A stretch of 24,850 nucleotides of DNA from an uncultured Amylibacter sp. (GCA_938001995.1 CALLAV010000306.1:1-24850), one strand, 5' to 3'. Numbered from the stretch's first letter, positions 1 to 7,485 are shown. Notes: generated by a model from the sequence alone, not told the origin. A program made the numbers and translations.

Positions 1-186
1 TTGCATCTGCTCCACACTCTCCCAAACCGACACGGCAAAAAACACGTTTCCCGCCTTGTATGTCTCGGCTTTTAGGCAACCATCCGTCTTTTTCGCAGCC
101 TTCAAAACACGCATCGTTGGCATGATAATTGTAAACCATCCAGACCAGCGTTTCAGCTGCTGCCCCCCAATCGCGGCATAGACCAT
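1..186 (-). CDS. Partial dimeric alpha/beta-barrel (monooxygenase-like) protein, N-terminal 62 residues
   Basis: An open frame begins with ATG at 186, seven bases after an AGGAGGT ribosome binding site, and runs off the left edge without a stop. The 62 visible residues include a WSGWF stretch, a GCLKAE segment and FFAVSVWESVEQMQ near the edge. That pattern (a GC.. strand, then a strand ending in a conserved SVW followed by a helix) resembles the antibiotic-biosynthesis-monooxygenase / spheroidene-monooxygenase-like dimeric alpha-beta barrel proteins. The family call is inference from pattern; the reading frame and ribosome site are directly visible. It lies 61 bases downstream of the GNAT gene on the same strand and may share its transcript. 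Substrate unknown. Confidence 0.65.
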   Translation of the reverse strand, partial: MVYAAIGGQQLKRWSGWFTIIMPTMRVLKAAKKTDGCLKAETYKAGNVFFAVSVWESVEQMQ

Positions 187-247
187 CTGCGCACCTCCTG
201 CGACAACCCGCCGCAGGGATATGCTGCCTAAGAACTGAGGTCAACTC

Positions 248-697
248 TTAGTCGATTGTGGCTTTGAATCCGCTATGGCTCACGGTGAACCCAACGCCAC
301 GATAGAACCGCTCGGTGGTCGCGCGATCCTTATGCGCCACCAACTGCATAACCCGACACCCCAGTGCCTTGGCCCGCGTAAAAGCATCTGCGATCAACAG
401 CTTACCAATACCTTGCCCGCGCAAATCACCGGCAACACGCACGTCTTCCAACTGGCCGCGCCGCAACCCATTGTGCGACAGCCCTTCGATGGCGTTCAGC
501 TGGTAGCAGGCTACGACTTTTCCGTCCTGCTCCCCCACCACAATCGTCGCCATGGGGTCCGCCTGCACACGTCGAAAAACGCCCAAATAAACATCTATCT
601 GGGCAGTCTCGCGTGCTGCGCCCTTTGCATCATCTTTTAACAAAGAAAGGAATGCGGGAACATCCGCTTCAACTGCGTCTCGAAAGGAAACGCTCAC
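248..697 (-). CDS. GNAT-family N-acetyltransferase
   Basis: A 149-residue single-domain GNAT protein, expected to move an acetyl group from acetyl-CoA to an unidentified amine. The acetyl-CoA binding motif A is clear at residues 86-100: a V-R-V strand followed by RGQGIG (the R/Q-x-x-G-x-G/A signature) and a helix. The C-terminal ERFYRGVGF segment is the usual motif B region. The start is GTG at 697, which overlaps the trpF TGA stop in a GTGA junction, so the gene is probably translationally coupled to trpF. Length is normal for a minimal GNAT. The substrate cannot be read from sequence, and a metabolic link to tryptophan synthesis should not be assumed from the overlap alone. Confidence 0.9.
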   Translation of the reverse strand: MSVSFRDAVEADVPAFLSLLKDDAKGAARETAQIDVYLGVFRRVQADPMATIVVGEQDGKVVACYQLNAIEGLSHNGLRRGQLEDVRVAGDLRGQGIGKLLIADAFTRAKALGCRVMQLVAHKDRATTERFYRGVGFTVSHSGFKATID

Positions 698-1326
698 CCG
701 CGTACCGCCGCGCAGAACGCCGCAATCTTTGCCGCGTCTTTTGAACCCGCGCTGCTCTCAACTCCGCTGGACACATCCAACTGTTGCGCGCCCGTCATTT
801 GCGCCGCCTCGGCTGCGTTTTCGGGCGTCAAACCACCCGCTAACATCCAAGGAACGGCCCAACGCCGCCCTGCAATCAGCCGCCAGTCAAATGCCAGCCC
901 ATTGCCCCCTGGCAAGACTGCATCTTTGGGGGGTTTGGCATCTACCAAGATTTGATCAGCCACCCGCGCGTATTCGTTCAATGCAGGCAAGTCGCTTTCA
1001 TCCGCAACGCCCACCGCTTTCATGACAGGCAGGCCAAAACGGTCTTTCACCTGCGCAACACGCTCTGGGGTTTCGGACCCATGCAACTGCACCATATCAA
1101 TGGGAACCTGTCCCAAAATCGCATCCCATTGCGCATCTGTCAGGTTCACCCCTAGGGCAACCTTGCAAACGCCTTCGGGCACACGCAAAGCCAACTCCCG
1201 CGCCAGATCAGGCGCAGCATATCGTGGTGATTTTTCGAAAAAGTTGAACCCGATATAAGCTGCACCCGCAGCCACAGTTGCATCAACAGTAGCCGCAGTT
1301 GTCAGCCCACAAATCTTGACCCGCAT
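694..1326 (-). CDS. trpF: Phosphoribosylanthranilate isomerase
   Basis: A 210-residue cytoplasmic TIM-barrel enzyme that converts N-(5-phosphoribosyl)anthranilate to the 1-deoxyribulose isomer, a middle step of tryptophan synthesis. The N-terminus carries the family signature KICGLTT with catalytic Cys6. The catalytic acid is Asp129 in the ILVDAKPP strand, followed by the phosphate-binding region around GGNGLAFDW and the C-terminal LAGGLTPENA and DVSSGVE motifs. Length is typical. It starts three bases after the lapA stop and ends in a four-base overlap with the GNAT gene. Many alphaproteobacteria have trpB next to trpF; here the following gene is a GNAT, so trpB is not adjacent within this window. 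Confidence 0.97.
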   Translation of the reverse strand: MRVKICGLTTAATVDATVAAGAAYIGFNFFEKSPRYAAPDLARELALRVPEGVCKVALGVNLTDAQWDAILGQVPIDMVQLHGSETPERVAQVKDRFGLPVMKAVGVADESDLPALNEYARVADQILVDAKPPKDAVLPGGNGLAFDWRLIAGRRWAVPWMLAGGLTPENAAEAAQMTGAQQLDVSSGVESSAGSKDAAKIAAFCAAVRG

Positions 1327-1329
1327 GGA

Positions 1330-1674
1330 TTAGTCCAAAAGCGCAAGCACATCATCCGTGCCTTCGCCTGTCTTGGCTTTCAGCACCTTCACTTCGCGTT
1401 CCAGACGATGCACTTCTTTGTCTTTTTTGTTCAGACCGCTGCGGTATTTAAACTCACGCATCCATTCCCAAACAAAACCAATTAACAGCCCAACAACAAT
1501 TCCCAGAAAAATCACTAGGAACAGGGGCAGCGTCACACTGCCCGTCAGCCCAAAGGGCGCGGCCAATGCGTCAGGAGCCAGCTTGAGCGTCACCATACCA
1601 CGGTTGCCCAACGCAACGATGATCAGGGCCAGCCCGATTACCGCTAAAAACAAATATCGAATATACCGCATCAT
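1330..1674 (-). CDS. lapA: LapA-family (DUF1049) inner-membrane protein
   Basis: A 114-residue protein with two predicted membrane segments, about residues 7-23 and 45-69, the second rich in Gly/Val/Leu and ending in FVWEWMREFKYR. A charged, heptad-like C-terminal segment follows (about 76-100, LEREVKVLKAK). This is the layout of LapA/YciS proteins, which in E. coli help control LpxC and lipopolysaccharide level; that role is known for the family and only inferred here. The E. coli partner LapB is not adjacent. The start ATG at 1674 follows AAGGGG and leads an MMRY N-terminus. The gene is close-packed with trpF (three-base gap), so the two are probably cotranscribed. Confidence 0.85.
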   Translation of the reverse strand: MMRYIRYLFLAVIGLALIIVALGNRGMVTLKLAPDALAAPFGLTGSVTLPLFLVIFLGIVVGLLIGFVWEWMREFKYRSGLNKKDKEVHRLEREVKVLKAKTGEGTDDVLALLD

Positions 1675-1736
1675 CAGCCCCTTCTTGTGCCTCTTGCATG
1701 TAACGTCGTTTCAGCCAGATGCAAGACGCTCCGAAA

Positions 1737-2018
1737 TCAGCCGCCGTTTAAGCGATCCCGCAACAGCTTGCCCGTTTTAAAAAACGGCACATGCTTTTCT
1801 TCCACTTGAACAGATTCCCCAGTACGTGGGTTGCGTCCGACCCTAGCATCGCGCTTCTTGACAGAGAATGCGCCAAAGCCGCGCAATTCAACGCGGTCGC
1901 CATCGGCCAGTGCTTCAATAATCTCATTAAATACTGTGGAAACAATGCGCTCCACATCGCGCTGATACAGGTGTGGATTTGCTTCGGCAATTTTTTCCAC
2001 CAGTTCCGAACGTATCAT
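1737..2018 (-). CDS. ihfB: Integration host factor subunit beta
   Basis: A 93-residue HU/IHF-fold DNA-bending protein. The N-terminus [18 protein letters not shown] and the [12 protein letters not shown] helix are characteristic of IHF-beta rather than HU. The DNA-binding arm carries the conserved [12 protein letters not shown] and [11 protein letters not shown] segments, with the intercalating proline inside the latter. It should pair with IHF-alpha, encoded elsewhere, and act in nucleoid architecture, replication and sigma-54 transcription. The start ATG at 2018 has a GGGAGG ribosome site upstream. It sits downstream of rpsA and sppA; the rpsA-ihfB order is widely conserved in proteobacteria, here with sppA inserted between. 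Length is standard. Confidence 0.97.
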   Translation of the reverse strand: MIRSELVEKIAEANPHLYQRDVERIVSTVFNEIIEALADGDRVELRGFGAFSVKKRDARVGRNPRTGESVQVEEKHVPFFKTGKLLRDRLNGG

Positions 2019-2081
2019 AGACTAATATCCTCCCAAGGTGCGGCCTTATACTGGCTCTGCTATCAAAGGAGTTTACAGAAT

Positions 2082-2999
2082 TTACTTTGCGATGGAATAG
2101 AGCCGTGGCCCCGTTTGGCCTGAAATGCGCTCTAACGTGCCGTTTTTGAGTAAAAATTTTCCAACAGGCCCAAAAAATCCGCTGTCTTCGTACTCAAGTG
2201 CATACGTATCGACGGGAAGCTCGGCTTCCACCGAATCGAGCGATTCGAGGTAGACCGTCGCGTCATCGAACCCGCCTATCGCATCAATCAGCCCCAATTC
2301 CAGCGCCAGTCGCCCCGTAAACACGCGGCCATCTGCCACGTTATCGAGTGCGTCACCGCTTAATCCACGACGCTCTTCAACCAACCCACGGAACCAATCA
2401 TAGCTTTCGTCGATCAGCGCTTTTTCCGCTGCCCGTGCCTCTGGCGTGGACTTGCGAAACGGCGATGGACCGCCTTTGATGTCAGATGATCGGATCGTCT
2501 GCATGGTGATGCCCAGCTTGGTCAGCATATCGGTCACATCAGGGTATTCAATAATCACGCCAATAGAGCCCGTGATCGTGTTGCCACGGGCGATGATATG
2601 ATCCGTGCCAATCGCCGCAATGTAACCGCCGGATGCCGCCACTTCGCCCAGCACCGACACAATGGGTTTCTTTTCTGAAATCTTGCGCAGCCGTTCAAAC
2701 ACAGCTTCGGATCCAACCGTCGTGCCCCCTGGGCTGCTGATGGTCAGGATCAACGCCTTGGCGTTGTCGTTTTCTTCCACGTCTTTCAACGCCTTGTCCA
2801 GAATGGGATCGTCATAGATCACACCCTGCAAATCTACATGGGCAATATGATCGCCAAACCGTGGTCCGCCGCCCAGAAACGCGCCTAGCACGCCCAGCAA
2901 CACGAACACACCCAGCGTTACAAACACACCGCGCCAAAAAGCAGAGCGGCGCCATTTACGGCGCCGCTCTTCATAGAAATCGCGTGTCAGATCGTCCAT
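2082..2999 (-). CDS. sppA: Signal peptide peptidase SppA (S49 family, short form)
   Basis: A 305-residue membrane-bound serine protease expected to degrade cleaved signal peptides in or at the inner membrane. A basic N-terminus (EERRRKWRR) precedes a single membrane segment at about residues 22-45. The S49 core follows: an SSPGGT region near 88-93, the catalytic serine Ser123 in VAASGGY, and the general-base lysine most likely Lys175 in SSDIKGGPSPFR. The 52-residue spacing equals that of Ser147 and Lys199 in Bacillus subtilis SppA. Its length fits the short single-domain form and not the roughly 600-residue E. coli protein. It starts 27 bases after the rpsA stop on the same strand, so cotranscription with rpsA and ihfB is likely. 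Confidence 0.95.
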   Translation of the reverse strand: MDDLTRDFYEERRRKWRRSAFWRGVFVTLGVFVLLGVLGAFLGGGPRFGDHIAHVDLQGVIYDDPILDKALKDVEENDNAKALILTISSPGGTTVGSEAVFERLRKISEKKPIVSVLGEVAASGGYIAAIGTDHIIARGNTITGSIGVIIEYPDVTDMLTKLGITMQTIRSSDIKGGPSPFRKSTPEARAAEKALIDESYDWFRGLVEERRGLSGDALDNVADGRVFTGRLALELGLIDAIGGFDDATVYLESLDSVEAELPVDTYALEYEDSGFFGPVGKFLLKNGTLERISGQTGPRLYSIAK

Positions 3000-3026
3000 T
3001 GTTCAACCCTTCCCGCAAATTCGGTT

Positions 3027-4709
3027 TTAGTCGTCTTGGCCTTTCAGGGCCGCGCCGAGGATATCACCCAAAGACGCACCAGAGTCAGAGGAACCGTACT
3101 GCTGTACTGCTTCTTTCTCTTCTGCGATCTCACGTGCTTTGATCGACAGACCAAGGCGACGTGTGGATTTATCGATGTTGGTCACGCGTGCATCAATGCT
3201 GTCACCTACAGAGAAACGCTCTGGGCGCTGTTCTGCACGATCACGAGACAAGTCAGAGCGACGGATGAAGGCTTTCATGCCATCGTACTCAACTTCGATG
3301 CCACCTTCTTCGATGGATGTCACAGTCACAGTCACAACAGCACCGCGTTTCACGCCGGATGTTGCATCTGCGAACGGATCACCGTCGAGCGCTTTGATAG
3401 ACAAGGAGATGCGTTCTTTTTCTGCATCAATGTCTGTCACAACTGCTTTGACCATGTCGCCTTTGGCGTAATCAGCCATGGCTTCTTCGCCAGAACGATC
3501 CCAGTCCAGATCGGACAAGTGAACCATACCGTCGATGTCGCCGTCCAAGCCAACAAACAGACCGAATTCAGTGATGTTCTTAACTTCACCTTCAACTTCT
3601 GTGCCGATTGGGAATGCAGTTTCGAAGTTCTCCCATGGGTTGCCCTGAGTTTGTTTCAGGCCAAGGGATACACGACGTTTCACGCTGTCGATTTCCAGAA
3701 CCATCACTTCTACTTCTTGCGATGTAGAAACGATTTTGCCTGGGTGTACGTTCTTTTTGGTCCAAGACATTTCGGACACGTGAACCAGACCTTCGACGCC
3801 TGCTTCCAGCTCTACAAACGCACCGTAATCGGTGATGTTCGTAACACGACCCATATGCACGGATTCCAGCGGGTAGCGTGCTTCCACGTCGCCCCAAGGA
3901 TCGTCCTGCAACTGTTTCATGCCAAGGCTGATACGGTGTGTTTCTTTGTTGATCTTGATCACTTGGACCTTGATCGTTTCACCGATTGTCAGGATTTCAG
4001 ATGGGTGGTTCACACGGCGCCATGCCATGTCAGTGACGTGCAACAAGCCGTCAACGCCGCCCAGATCAACGAAGGCACCGTATTCAGTGATGTTCTTAAC
4101 AACACCGTCAACTGTTTCGCCTTCGGCCAGCTTGCCAACGATTTCGGCGCGCTGTTCTGCACGTGATTCTTCAAGGATAGCACGACGCGATACAACGATG
4201 TTGCCACGACGACGGTCCATTTTCAGAACTTGGAACGGCTGTGCCATCCCCATCAATGGGCCAGCATCGCGCACAGGGCGCACGTCAACTTGGGAACCTG
4301 GCAAGAACGCAACCGCGCCGCCCAGATCCACTGTGAAGCCGCCTTTAACGCGACCAAAGATTGCGCCTTCAACGCGCTCTTCAGCTTCGTAGGCTTTCTC
4401 AAGACGATCCCATGCCTCTTCGCGACGGGCTTTGTCACGAGAGATAACCGCTTCACCGCGGGCGTTTTCAACGCGCTCGAGGTAAACCTCTACGCTGTCG
4501 CCAACTTCGATTTCAGGGGCTTGGCCTGGGGCCGCAAATTCTTTTAGCTCAACACGGCCTTCCATTTTATAGCCGATGTCGATGATGGCTTGACCAGCTT
4601 CGATTGCCAGTACTGTGCCTTTTACAACGGAACCTTCGTCCGGTGTGTCAATTTCAAAGCTCTCCGCCAAGAGGGCTTCAAAGTCTTCCATAGTCGCGTT
4701 AGCGCTCAT
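3027..4709 (-). CDS. rpsA: 30S ribosomal protein S1
   Basis: A 560-residue protein with six consecutive S1 (OB-fold) RNA-binding domains: two divergent N-terminal ones that bind the ribosome, then four canonical ones recognisable by repeated GAFVDLGGVDGLLHVTDM, GAFVELEAGVEGLVHVSEM and GLFVGLDGDIDGMVHLSDL type segments. It recruits mRNA to the 30S subunit. The ATG at 4709 follows TAAGGAAACATATAT, giving a good ribosome site. Length matches the gram-negative six-domain protein. In many proteobacteria cmk lies directly upstream of rpsA; here two unrelated genes separate them, and rpsA has its own long leader and promoter candidate (4710-4915). Codon choice is visibly restricted, as expected for a highly expressed gene. 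Confidence 0.98.
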   Translation of the reverse strand: MSANATMEDFEALLAESFEIDTPDEGSVVKGTVLAIEAGQAIIDIGYKMEGRVELKEFAAPGQAPEIEVGDSVEVYLERVENARGEAVISRDKARREEAWDRLEKAYEAEERVEGAIFGRVKGGFTVDLGGAVAFLPGSQVDVRPVRDAGPLMGMAQPFQVLKMDRRRGNIVVSRRAILEESRAEQRAEIVGKLAEGETVDGVVKNITEYGAFVDLGGVDGLLHVTDMAWRRVNHPSEILTIGETIKVQVIKINKETHRISLGMKQLQDDPWGDVEARYPLESVHMGRVTNITDYGAFVELEAGVEGLVHVSEMSWTKKNVHPGKIVSTSQEVEVMVLEIDSVKRRVSLGLKQTQGNPWENFETAFPIGTEVEGEVKNITEFGLFVGLDGDIDGMVHLSDLDWDRSGEEAMADYAKGDMVKAVVTDIDAEKERISLSIKALDGDPFADATSGVKRGAVVTVTVTSIEEGGIEVEYDGMKAFIRRSDLSRDRAEQRPERFSVGDSIDARVTNIDKSTRRLGLSIKAREIAEEKEAVQQYGSSDSGASLGDILGAALKGQDD

Positions 4710-4880
4710 ATATATGTTTCCTTACAGTCGTTTTTTCTGGCCGCGCGGTTTGTCCACGGGTCTTTGGGTTTCATTGCTCATGGCAGGCAAACAAGTTTCG
4801 CTCAAACACACAAAGGGCCGGAGATTTCCAGCCCTGCTCAACTCATCGACGGTCTTTGCCGTCACCGCTTACCACGATTG
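4710..4880 (-). promoter_or_regulatory. Structured rpsA 5' leader with two hairpins
   Basis: If transcription starts just downstream of the -10 candidate at 4887-4892, rpsA has a leader of about 170 bases. Reading on the minus strand, the first hairpin is at 4863-4848 (GACGG, six-base loop, CCGTC). The second is at 4834-4815 (GGGCTGG, six-base loop, CCGGCCC, with one G-U pair), directly followed by TTTGTGTGTTT. The second has the look of a weak intrinsic terminator, so it could be an attenuator or an S1 autoregulatory element. Alternatively it ends read-through transcription from cmk and the gene downstream of it. S1 is known to repress its own translation in E. coli; that this leader does so is inference. 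Confidence 0.45.
4815..4834 (-). terminator. Terminator-like hairpin in the rpsA leader
   Basis: A seven-pair stem (GGGCTGG / CCGGCCC on the minus strand, one G-U) with a six-base AAATCT loop, followed by a T-rich but interrupted tract TTTGTGTGTTT. The stem is strong but the tract is not a clean run of T, so termination may be partial. No comparable T tract follows on the plus strand, so it acts, if at all, on leftward transcription. Confidence 0.4.
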
Positions 4881-4886
4881 ATCGCG

Positions 4887-4915
4887 CGTATAGCGGGGAA
4901 TGGGGTGGGTGGCAA
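4887..4915 (-). promoter_or_regulatory. Candidate sigma-70 promoter for rpsA
   Basis: On the minus strand TTGCCA (4915-4910) and TATACG (4892-4887) are separated by 17 bases. The -35 matches five of six and the -10 four of six consensus bases. The spacer is C-rich. This is the best-spaced pair seen upstream of rpsA in the 465-base gap, but it is judged by eye only. Confidence 0.4.
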
Positions 4916-4926
4916 GGGGACTATGC

Positions 4927-5174
4927 CTTTAGAAGTATAGCGAAACAGACAATTCCACCTACGTTCCATCGATGCCCAATGTCGCAAATACCTCAGCTTT
5001 CAAAGCTACCCTAGTGTCAACGACTAGGGAAATGCTGTTTAGGGTGATAGAAAATCCCCCATCTCCACCCCCACGTTCCTTGCAAATCTTCACCCCAACA
5101 TACAATGTCGAAACACCATCACAACCATGCTCTAAACAGTGTGATAGGCTGACTTTGAACAAGAGGCGCATCCA
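4927..5174. other. Noncoding gap with clustered short inverted repeats upstream of the transpeptidase-like gene
   Basis: No convincing gene lies here. Repeats seen are AGCTTT-C-AAAGCT at 4995-5007 and CCCTAGT, seven-base loop, ACTAGGG at 5009-5029. There is also an inverted pair CTGTTTAG at 5035-5042 and CTAAACAG at 5132-5139, each followed closely by the direct repeat GTGATAG (5044-5050 and 5141-5147). The plus strand from 5050 to 5130 is C-rich and G-poor. A weak promoter candidate, TTGCAA 5080-5085 and TACAAT 5101-5106, has only a 15-base spacer. These may be operator sites for the gene at 5175, but no regulator is implied by the sequence. Confidence 0.35.
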
Positions 5175-6140
5175 ATGGAAAAACTATTCCTCAACCATAT
5201 CACAGTTGCCGCCCTGACATTCCTATTCACCGCCCCAGCAGCAGCCAACACAGACGTCCCCAACTGGCTTCAACGTCATGTAGGAATGGGCAGCAATCAG
5301 ATTGCGCCTGTCGTCCTCCAACGGGCCCGCGCCCTCTATCACGAAAATCTGCGCAAACGTAAAACCCGCAACCGCTGTTACTATGCCATGGACGCCACGC
5401 GCCCCAGCACGGCCAGCAACGGGCAAGCCCTGCCACGGTTTTACACCATTTGCGAAAGGGACGGCCTTTTCCGTGCGACCTCCTCAGGCTACGGAAATGG
5501 GCGCAAACTGGCCCGTGCAAATTTCAAGAATGGGCGGCAATGCGCGCGCAACTTCAGCAACGCCGAAGGTTCGAACCTGACGATGGGTGGCGCGTACCTT
5601 ACGGCGGAAACCCGCACCTCGTTCAAGGGCTACTATTCCCAAGGCGGACAATTGAAACCCTTCCTGCGCACCTTCCTGTTGTTCGACGGTGTGGGCGAAA
5701 CCAAAAACGCCCGCGAGCGTGCCATCGGCGGGCACCAAGCCGCGTTTTTAAAATGGTCCTGTCGCAAGAAAATGCCCCAAAGTCCCTATGCAGACGCTGA
5801 AGGCTACGTCCCCGTCGGCCGCCTTGTGGATTACACCAGCGGGCGCAGCAACGGGTGCACCTCATGGAACGCCTCCGCCACCTCTGAAATCCTATCGCAA
5901 GTGGATCGCAATCCGACCACGCTTTATATCTACCCAGAAGGGGACGATATCAAAGCCGTCGCCAAAGCCGTGAAAACGGGGCAATCCCTTGGCAGTGCGG
6001 GCCTGTACTGGAATGCTTCTTGCCTTAAGGCCATCGGCACGCCAACATTCTGGCCCAAACGAAAGCTGCAACCCACGATAAACGCGTGGCGCAAGTCCTT
6101 GCCAAAAACAGAATCACGACCACTGCCGATTTGTAAGTAA
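5175..6140 (+). CDS. Secreted murein L,D-transpeptidase-catalytic-domain-like protein
   Basis: A 321-residue exported protein with a signal peptide at residues 1-24 (cleavage predicted after PAAA). The central region NARERAIGGH (His187) followed by VDYTSGRSNGC (Cys228) has the spacing and flavour of the YkuD-type His...S-x-G-C catalytic centre. It is closest to the group annotated as murein L,D-transpeptidase catalytic domain family (YkuD_2-like). By family knowledge it would use Cys228 to form or cut peptidoglycan cross-links, or attach proteins to peptidoglycan, in the periplasm; here this is inference. Several further cysteines (68, 93, 123, 196, 283, 320) suggest disulfides. Start ATG at 5175 follows AGAGGCGCATCCA. 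It is convergent with 6162-6686, 21 bases apart, and splits the usual cmk-rpsA order. Confidence 0.75.
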   Translation: MEKLFLNHITVAALTFLFTAPAAANTDVPNWLQRHVGMGSNQIAPVVLQRARALYHENLRKRKTRNRCYYAMDATRPSTASNGQALPRFYTICERDGLFRATSSGYGNGRKLARANFKNGRQCARNFSNAEGSNLTMGGAYLTAETRTSFKGYYSQGGQLKPFLRTFLLFDGVGETKNARERAIGGHQAAFLKWSCRKKMPQSPYADAEGYVPVGRLVDYTSGRSNGCTSWNASATSEILSQVDRNPTTLYIYPEGDDIKAVAKAVKTGQSLGSAGLYWNASCLKAIGTPTFWPKRKLQPTINAWRKSLPKTESRPLPICK

Positions 6141-6161
6141 ACGCTTGTTTTCCGCGAGGAG

Positions 6162-6686
6162 TCAGAGTTCTTGTCCCTTTTTCCTCAACTCTTCGAACAA
6201 CTGCTCGTAAATGCCGTTGCTGTCACCTCCACCAAACACCTGCGCCCCACCTGAATAGGCTTGCCCATAGGTCCGTGCCAGATTGACGGTTTGCACCAAT
6301 GCCGAGATAAGTTGATCGCGTTCCAAAGGTGACAGTGGATGGATAAAGGCCCCCCAAAGCCGCCCTTGCGCAACGGCGTATCTGGCATCAAGTGCACTGT
6401 CGAAATTTGCTTGCATCACGCGCAGCAGTTCTTCTTGCGTCATGCCGTCAGATGATCGAATTGGCACCATGGCTCGCATCCGATCCGCCACAGGATCCGC
6501 GATCACGATGACGGGAATGCCATCGATGGAAAACTCCATCGCGTTGCTGGATGCTTTGGCCTCAGGATCGAGCGCCGAGAGGATTTTCCCCAACCGCTCC
6601 ATGGTCATCGGCGGCTCTGGTGTTTGCGAAAAAACGGGCAACCCTGCCACACACAGTACGATTGTCAGTATCAAATTTTGCATCAC
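6162..6686 (-). CDS. Small secreted protein, possible YbjN / CesT-like fold
   Basis: A 174-residue protein with a signal peptide (about residues 1-20, ending VFSQ). The mature part alternates as MTMERLGKILSAL, FSIDGIPVIVIAD, RMRAMVPIR, then helices with LLRVMQANFDSALDARYAVAQGRLW and SPLERDQLISALVQTVNLA. This beta-sheet/long-helix pattern resembles YbjN and type III secretion chaperone-fold proteins, where a substrate helix packs on an open sheet; the assignment is tentative. The C-terminus is Gly-rich then acidic. It is convergent with the transpeptidase-like gene and lies 92 bases downstream of cmk on the same strand, so it may be read through from cmk. Function unknown; periplasmic location is the only firm inference. 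Confidence 0.7.
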   Translation of the reverse strand: MMQNLILTIVLCVAGLPVFSQTPEPPMTMERLGKILSALDPEAKASSNAMEFSIDGIPVIVIADPVADRMRAMVPIRSSDGMTQEELLRVMQANFDSALDARYAVAQGRLWGAFIHPLSPLERDQLISALVQTVNLARTYGQAYSGGAQVFGGGDSNGIYEQLFEELRKKGQEL

Positions 6687-6749
6687 AAGGCCTTTCGGAG
6701 AGCGGAGGTTTGAACCATCCTATCCCAAGAGAATTCACAGTGTGTGCAA

Positions 6750-6771
6750 GTTTCAGTGACCCGTCTGAAAC
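6750..6771 (-). repeat. Hairpin just after cmk
   Basis: GTTTCAG, an eight-base loop and CTGAAAC form a seven-pair stem beginning eight bases beyond the cmk stop. There is no T run after it, so it is a poor intrinsic terminator. It could protect the cmk mRNA 3' end or be a regulator site for the next gene. Confidence 0.3.
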
Positions 6772-6778
6772 ACGAAGG

Positions 6779-7408
6779 TTAGCCGTGTTTGGAATCCACA
6801 GCCGCAATTGCAGCTGCAATCGCGTCTTTGATCGACATTTCTGATGTGTCAATTCTTATTGCATCTGATGCTGCGCTCAGGGGGGCCACAGTGCGATCGC
6901 TGTCACGTGCATCGCGCGCTTTCACATCTTCCAGAACCGTTTCAAAGTCGGTGTTCTCACCGCGATCTGCCAGCTCTTGATAGCGACGCTGGGCACGTAC
7001 TTCGGCGCTGGCGGTCACAAATAATTTCACGTCTGCATTCGGGCAAATAACCGTACCAATATCGCGCCCGTCCAAAACGGCACCGCCTGCACGCGCCGCA
7101 AATTTGCGTTGAAATTCAACCAATGCTGTGCGCACTTCGGGGATCACCGCAACTTTGCTGGCGGCTTGTGCCACCGCTGCCGTGCGAAGATCGTCTCGTG
7201 CTAGATCAGCCTCGCTCACCTTTGTAGACAGTGCGATGACAGCGGCCTCGTCCAAGGCGGGACCAACTTTTTCAAGAGCCACACGGCCCACAACACGGTA
7301 CAGCAGCCCCGTATCCAAATGCGCAAATCCGAAGTGTGCGGCAACGGCTTTGGACACTGTGCCTTTGCCCGCTGCAGCCGGGCCATCAATTGCTACAACA
7401 AAGCTCAT
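6779..7408 (-). CDS. cmk: Cytidylate kinase
   Basis: A 209-residue cytoplasmic nucleoside monophosphate kinase that phosphorylates CMP and dCMP with ATP. The P-loop GPAAAGKGT is at residues 9-17, followed by the [14 protein letters not shown]-binding helix region. The [21 protein letters not shown] type segment (about residues 110-130) and the RAQRRYQEL / ARDARDSDR lid region are also present. Length is slightly short but within the family range. It lies 77 bases downstream of aroA on the same strand, the common aroA-cmk order, with a nine-pair hairpin in the gap. The usual downstream partner rpsA is displaced by two secreted-protein genes. Confidence 0.97.
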   Translation of the reverse strand: MSFVVAIDGPAAAGKGTVSKAVAAHFGFAHLDTGLLYRVVGRVALEKVGPALDEAAVIALSTKVSEADLARDDLRTAAVAQAASKVAVIPEVRTALVEFQRKFAARAGGAVLDGRDIGTVICPNADVKLFVTASAEVRAQRRYQELADRGENTDFETVLEDVKARDARDSDRTVAPLSAASDAIRIDTSEMSIKDAIAAAIAAVDSKHG

Positions 7409-7437
7409 TGGCTGATCTTTCGCCTAAAAATTTTCCC

Positions 7438-7464
7438 CTGCACAATCTTTAATCAATTGTGCAG
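7438..7464 (-). terminator. Perfect hairpin between aroA and cmk
   Basis: CTGCACAAT (7438-7446), a nine-base loop, and ATTGTGCAG (7456-7464) form a perfect nine-pair stem. It begins 21 bases beyond the aroA stop. On the minus strand it is followed by GGGGAAAATTTTTAGG, so the T run is offset and termination would be inefficient. It lies about 30 bases before the cmk start, so it could also be an attenuator or a dyad operator. Confidence 0.4.
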
Positions 7465-7485
7465 AAAATGGAAAACCATAAATCG

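Noticed and set aside
3036..4166. Plus-strand open frame of 376 codons opposite rpsA
   Set aside because: Antisense to the biased codons of a highly expressed gene; the Cys/Phe/His-rich translation shows periodic repeats mirroring the S1 domains.
4959..5171. Seventy-codon minus-strand frame in the rpsA upstream gap
   Set aside because: No ribosome site and low-complexity Gly-rich content caused by the C-rich plus strand; it overlaps the repeats and promoter region of the plus-strand gene.
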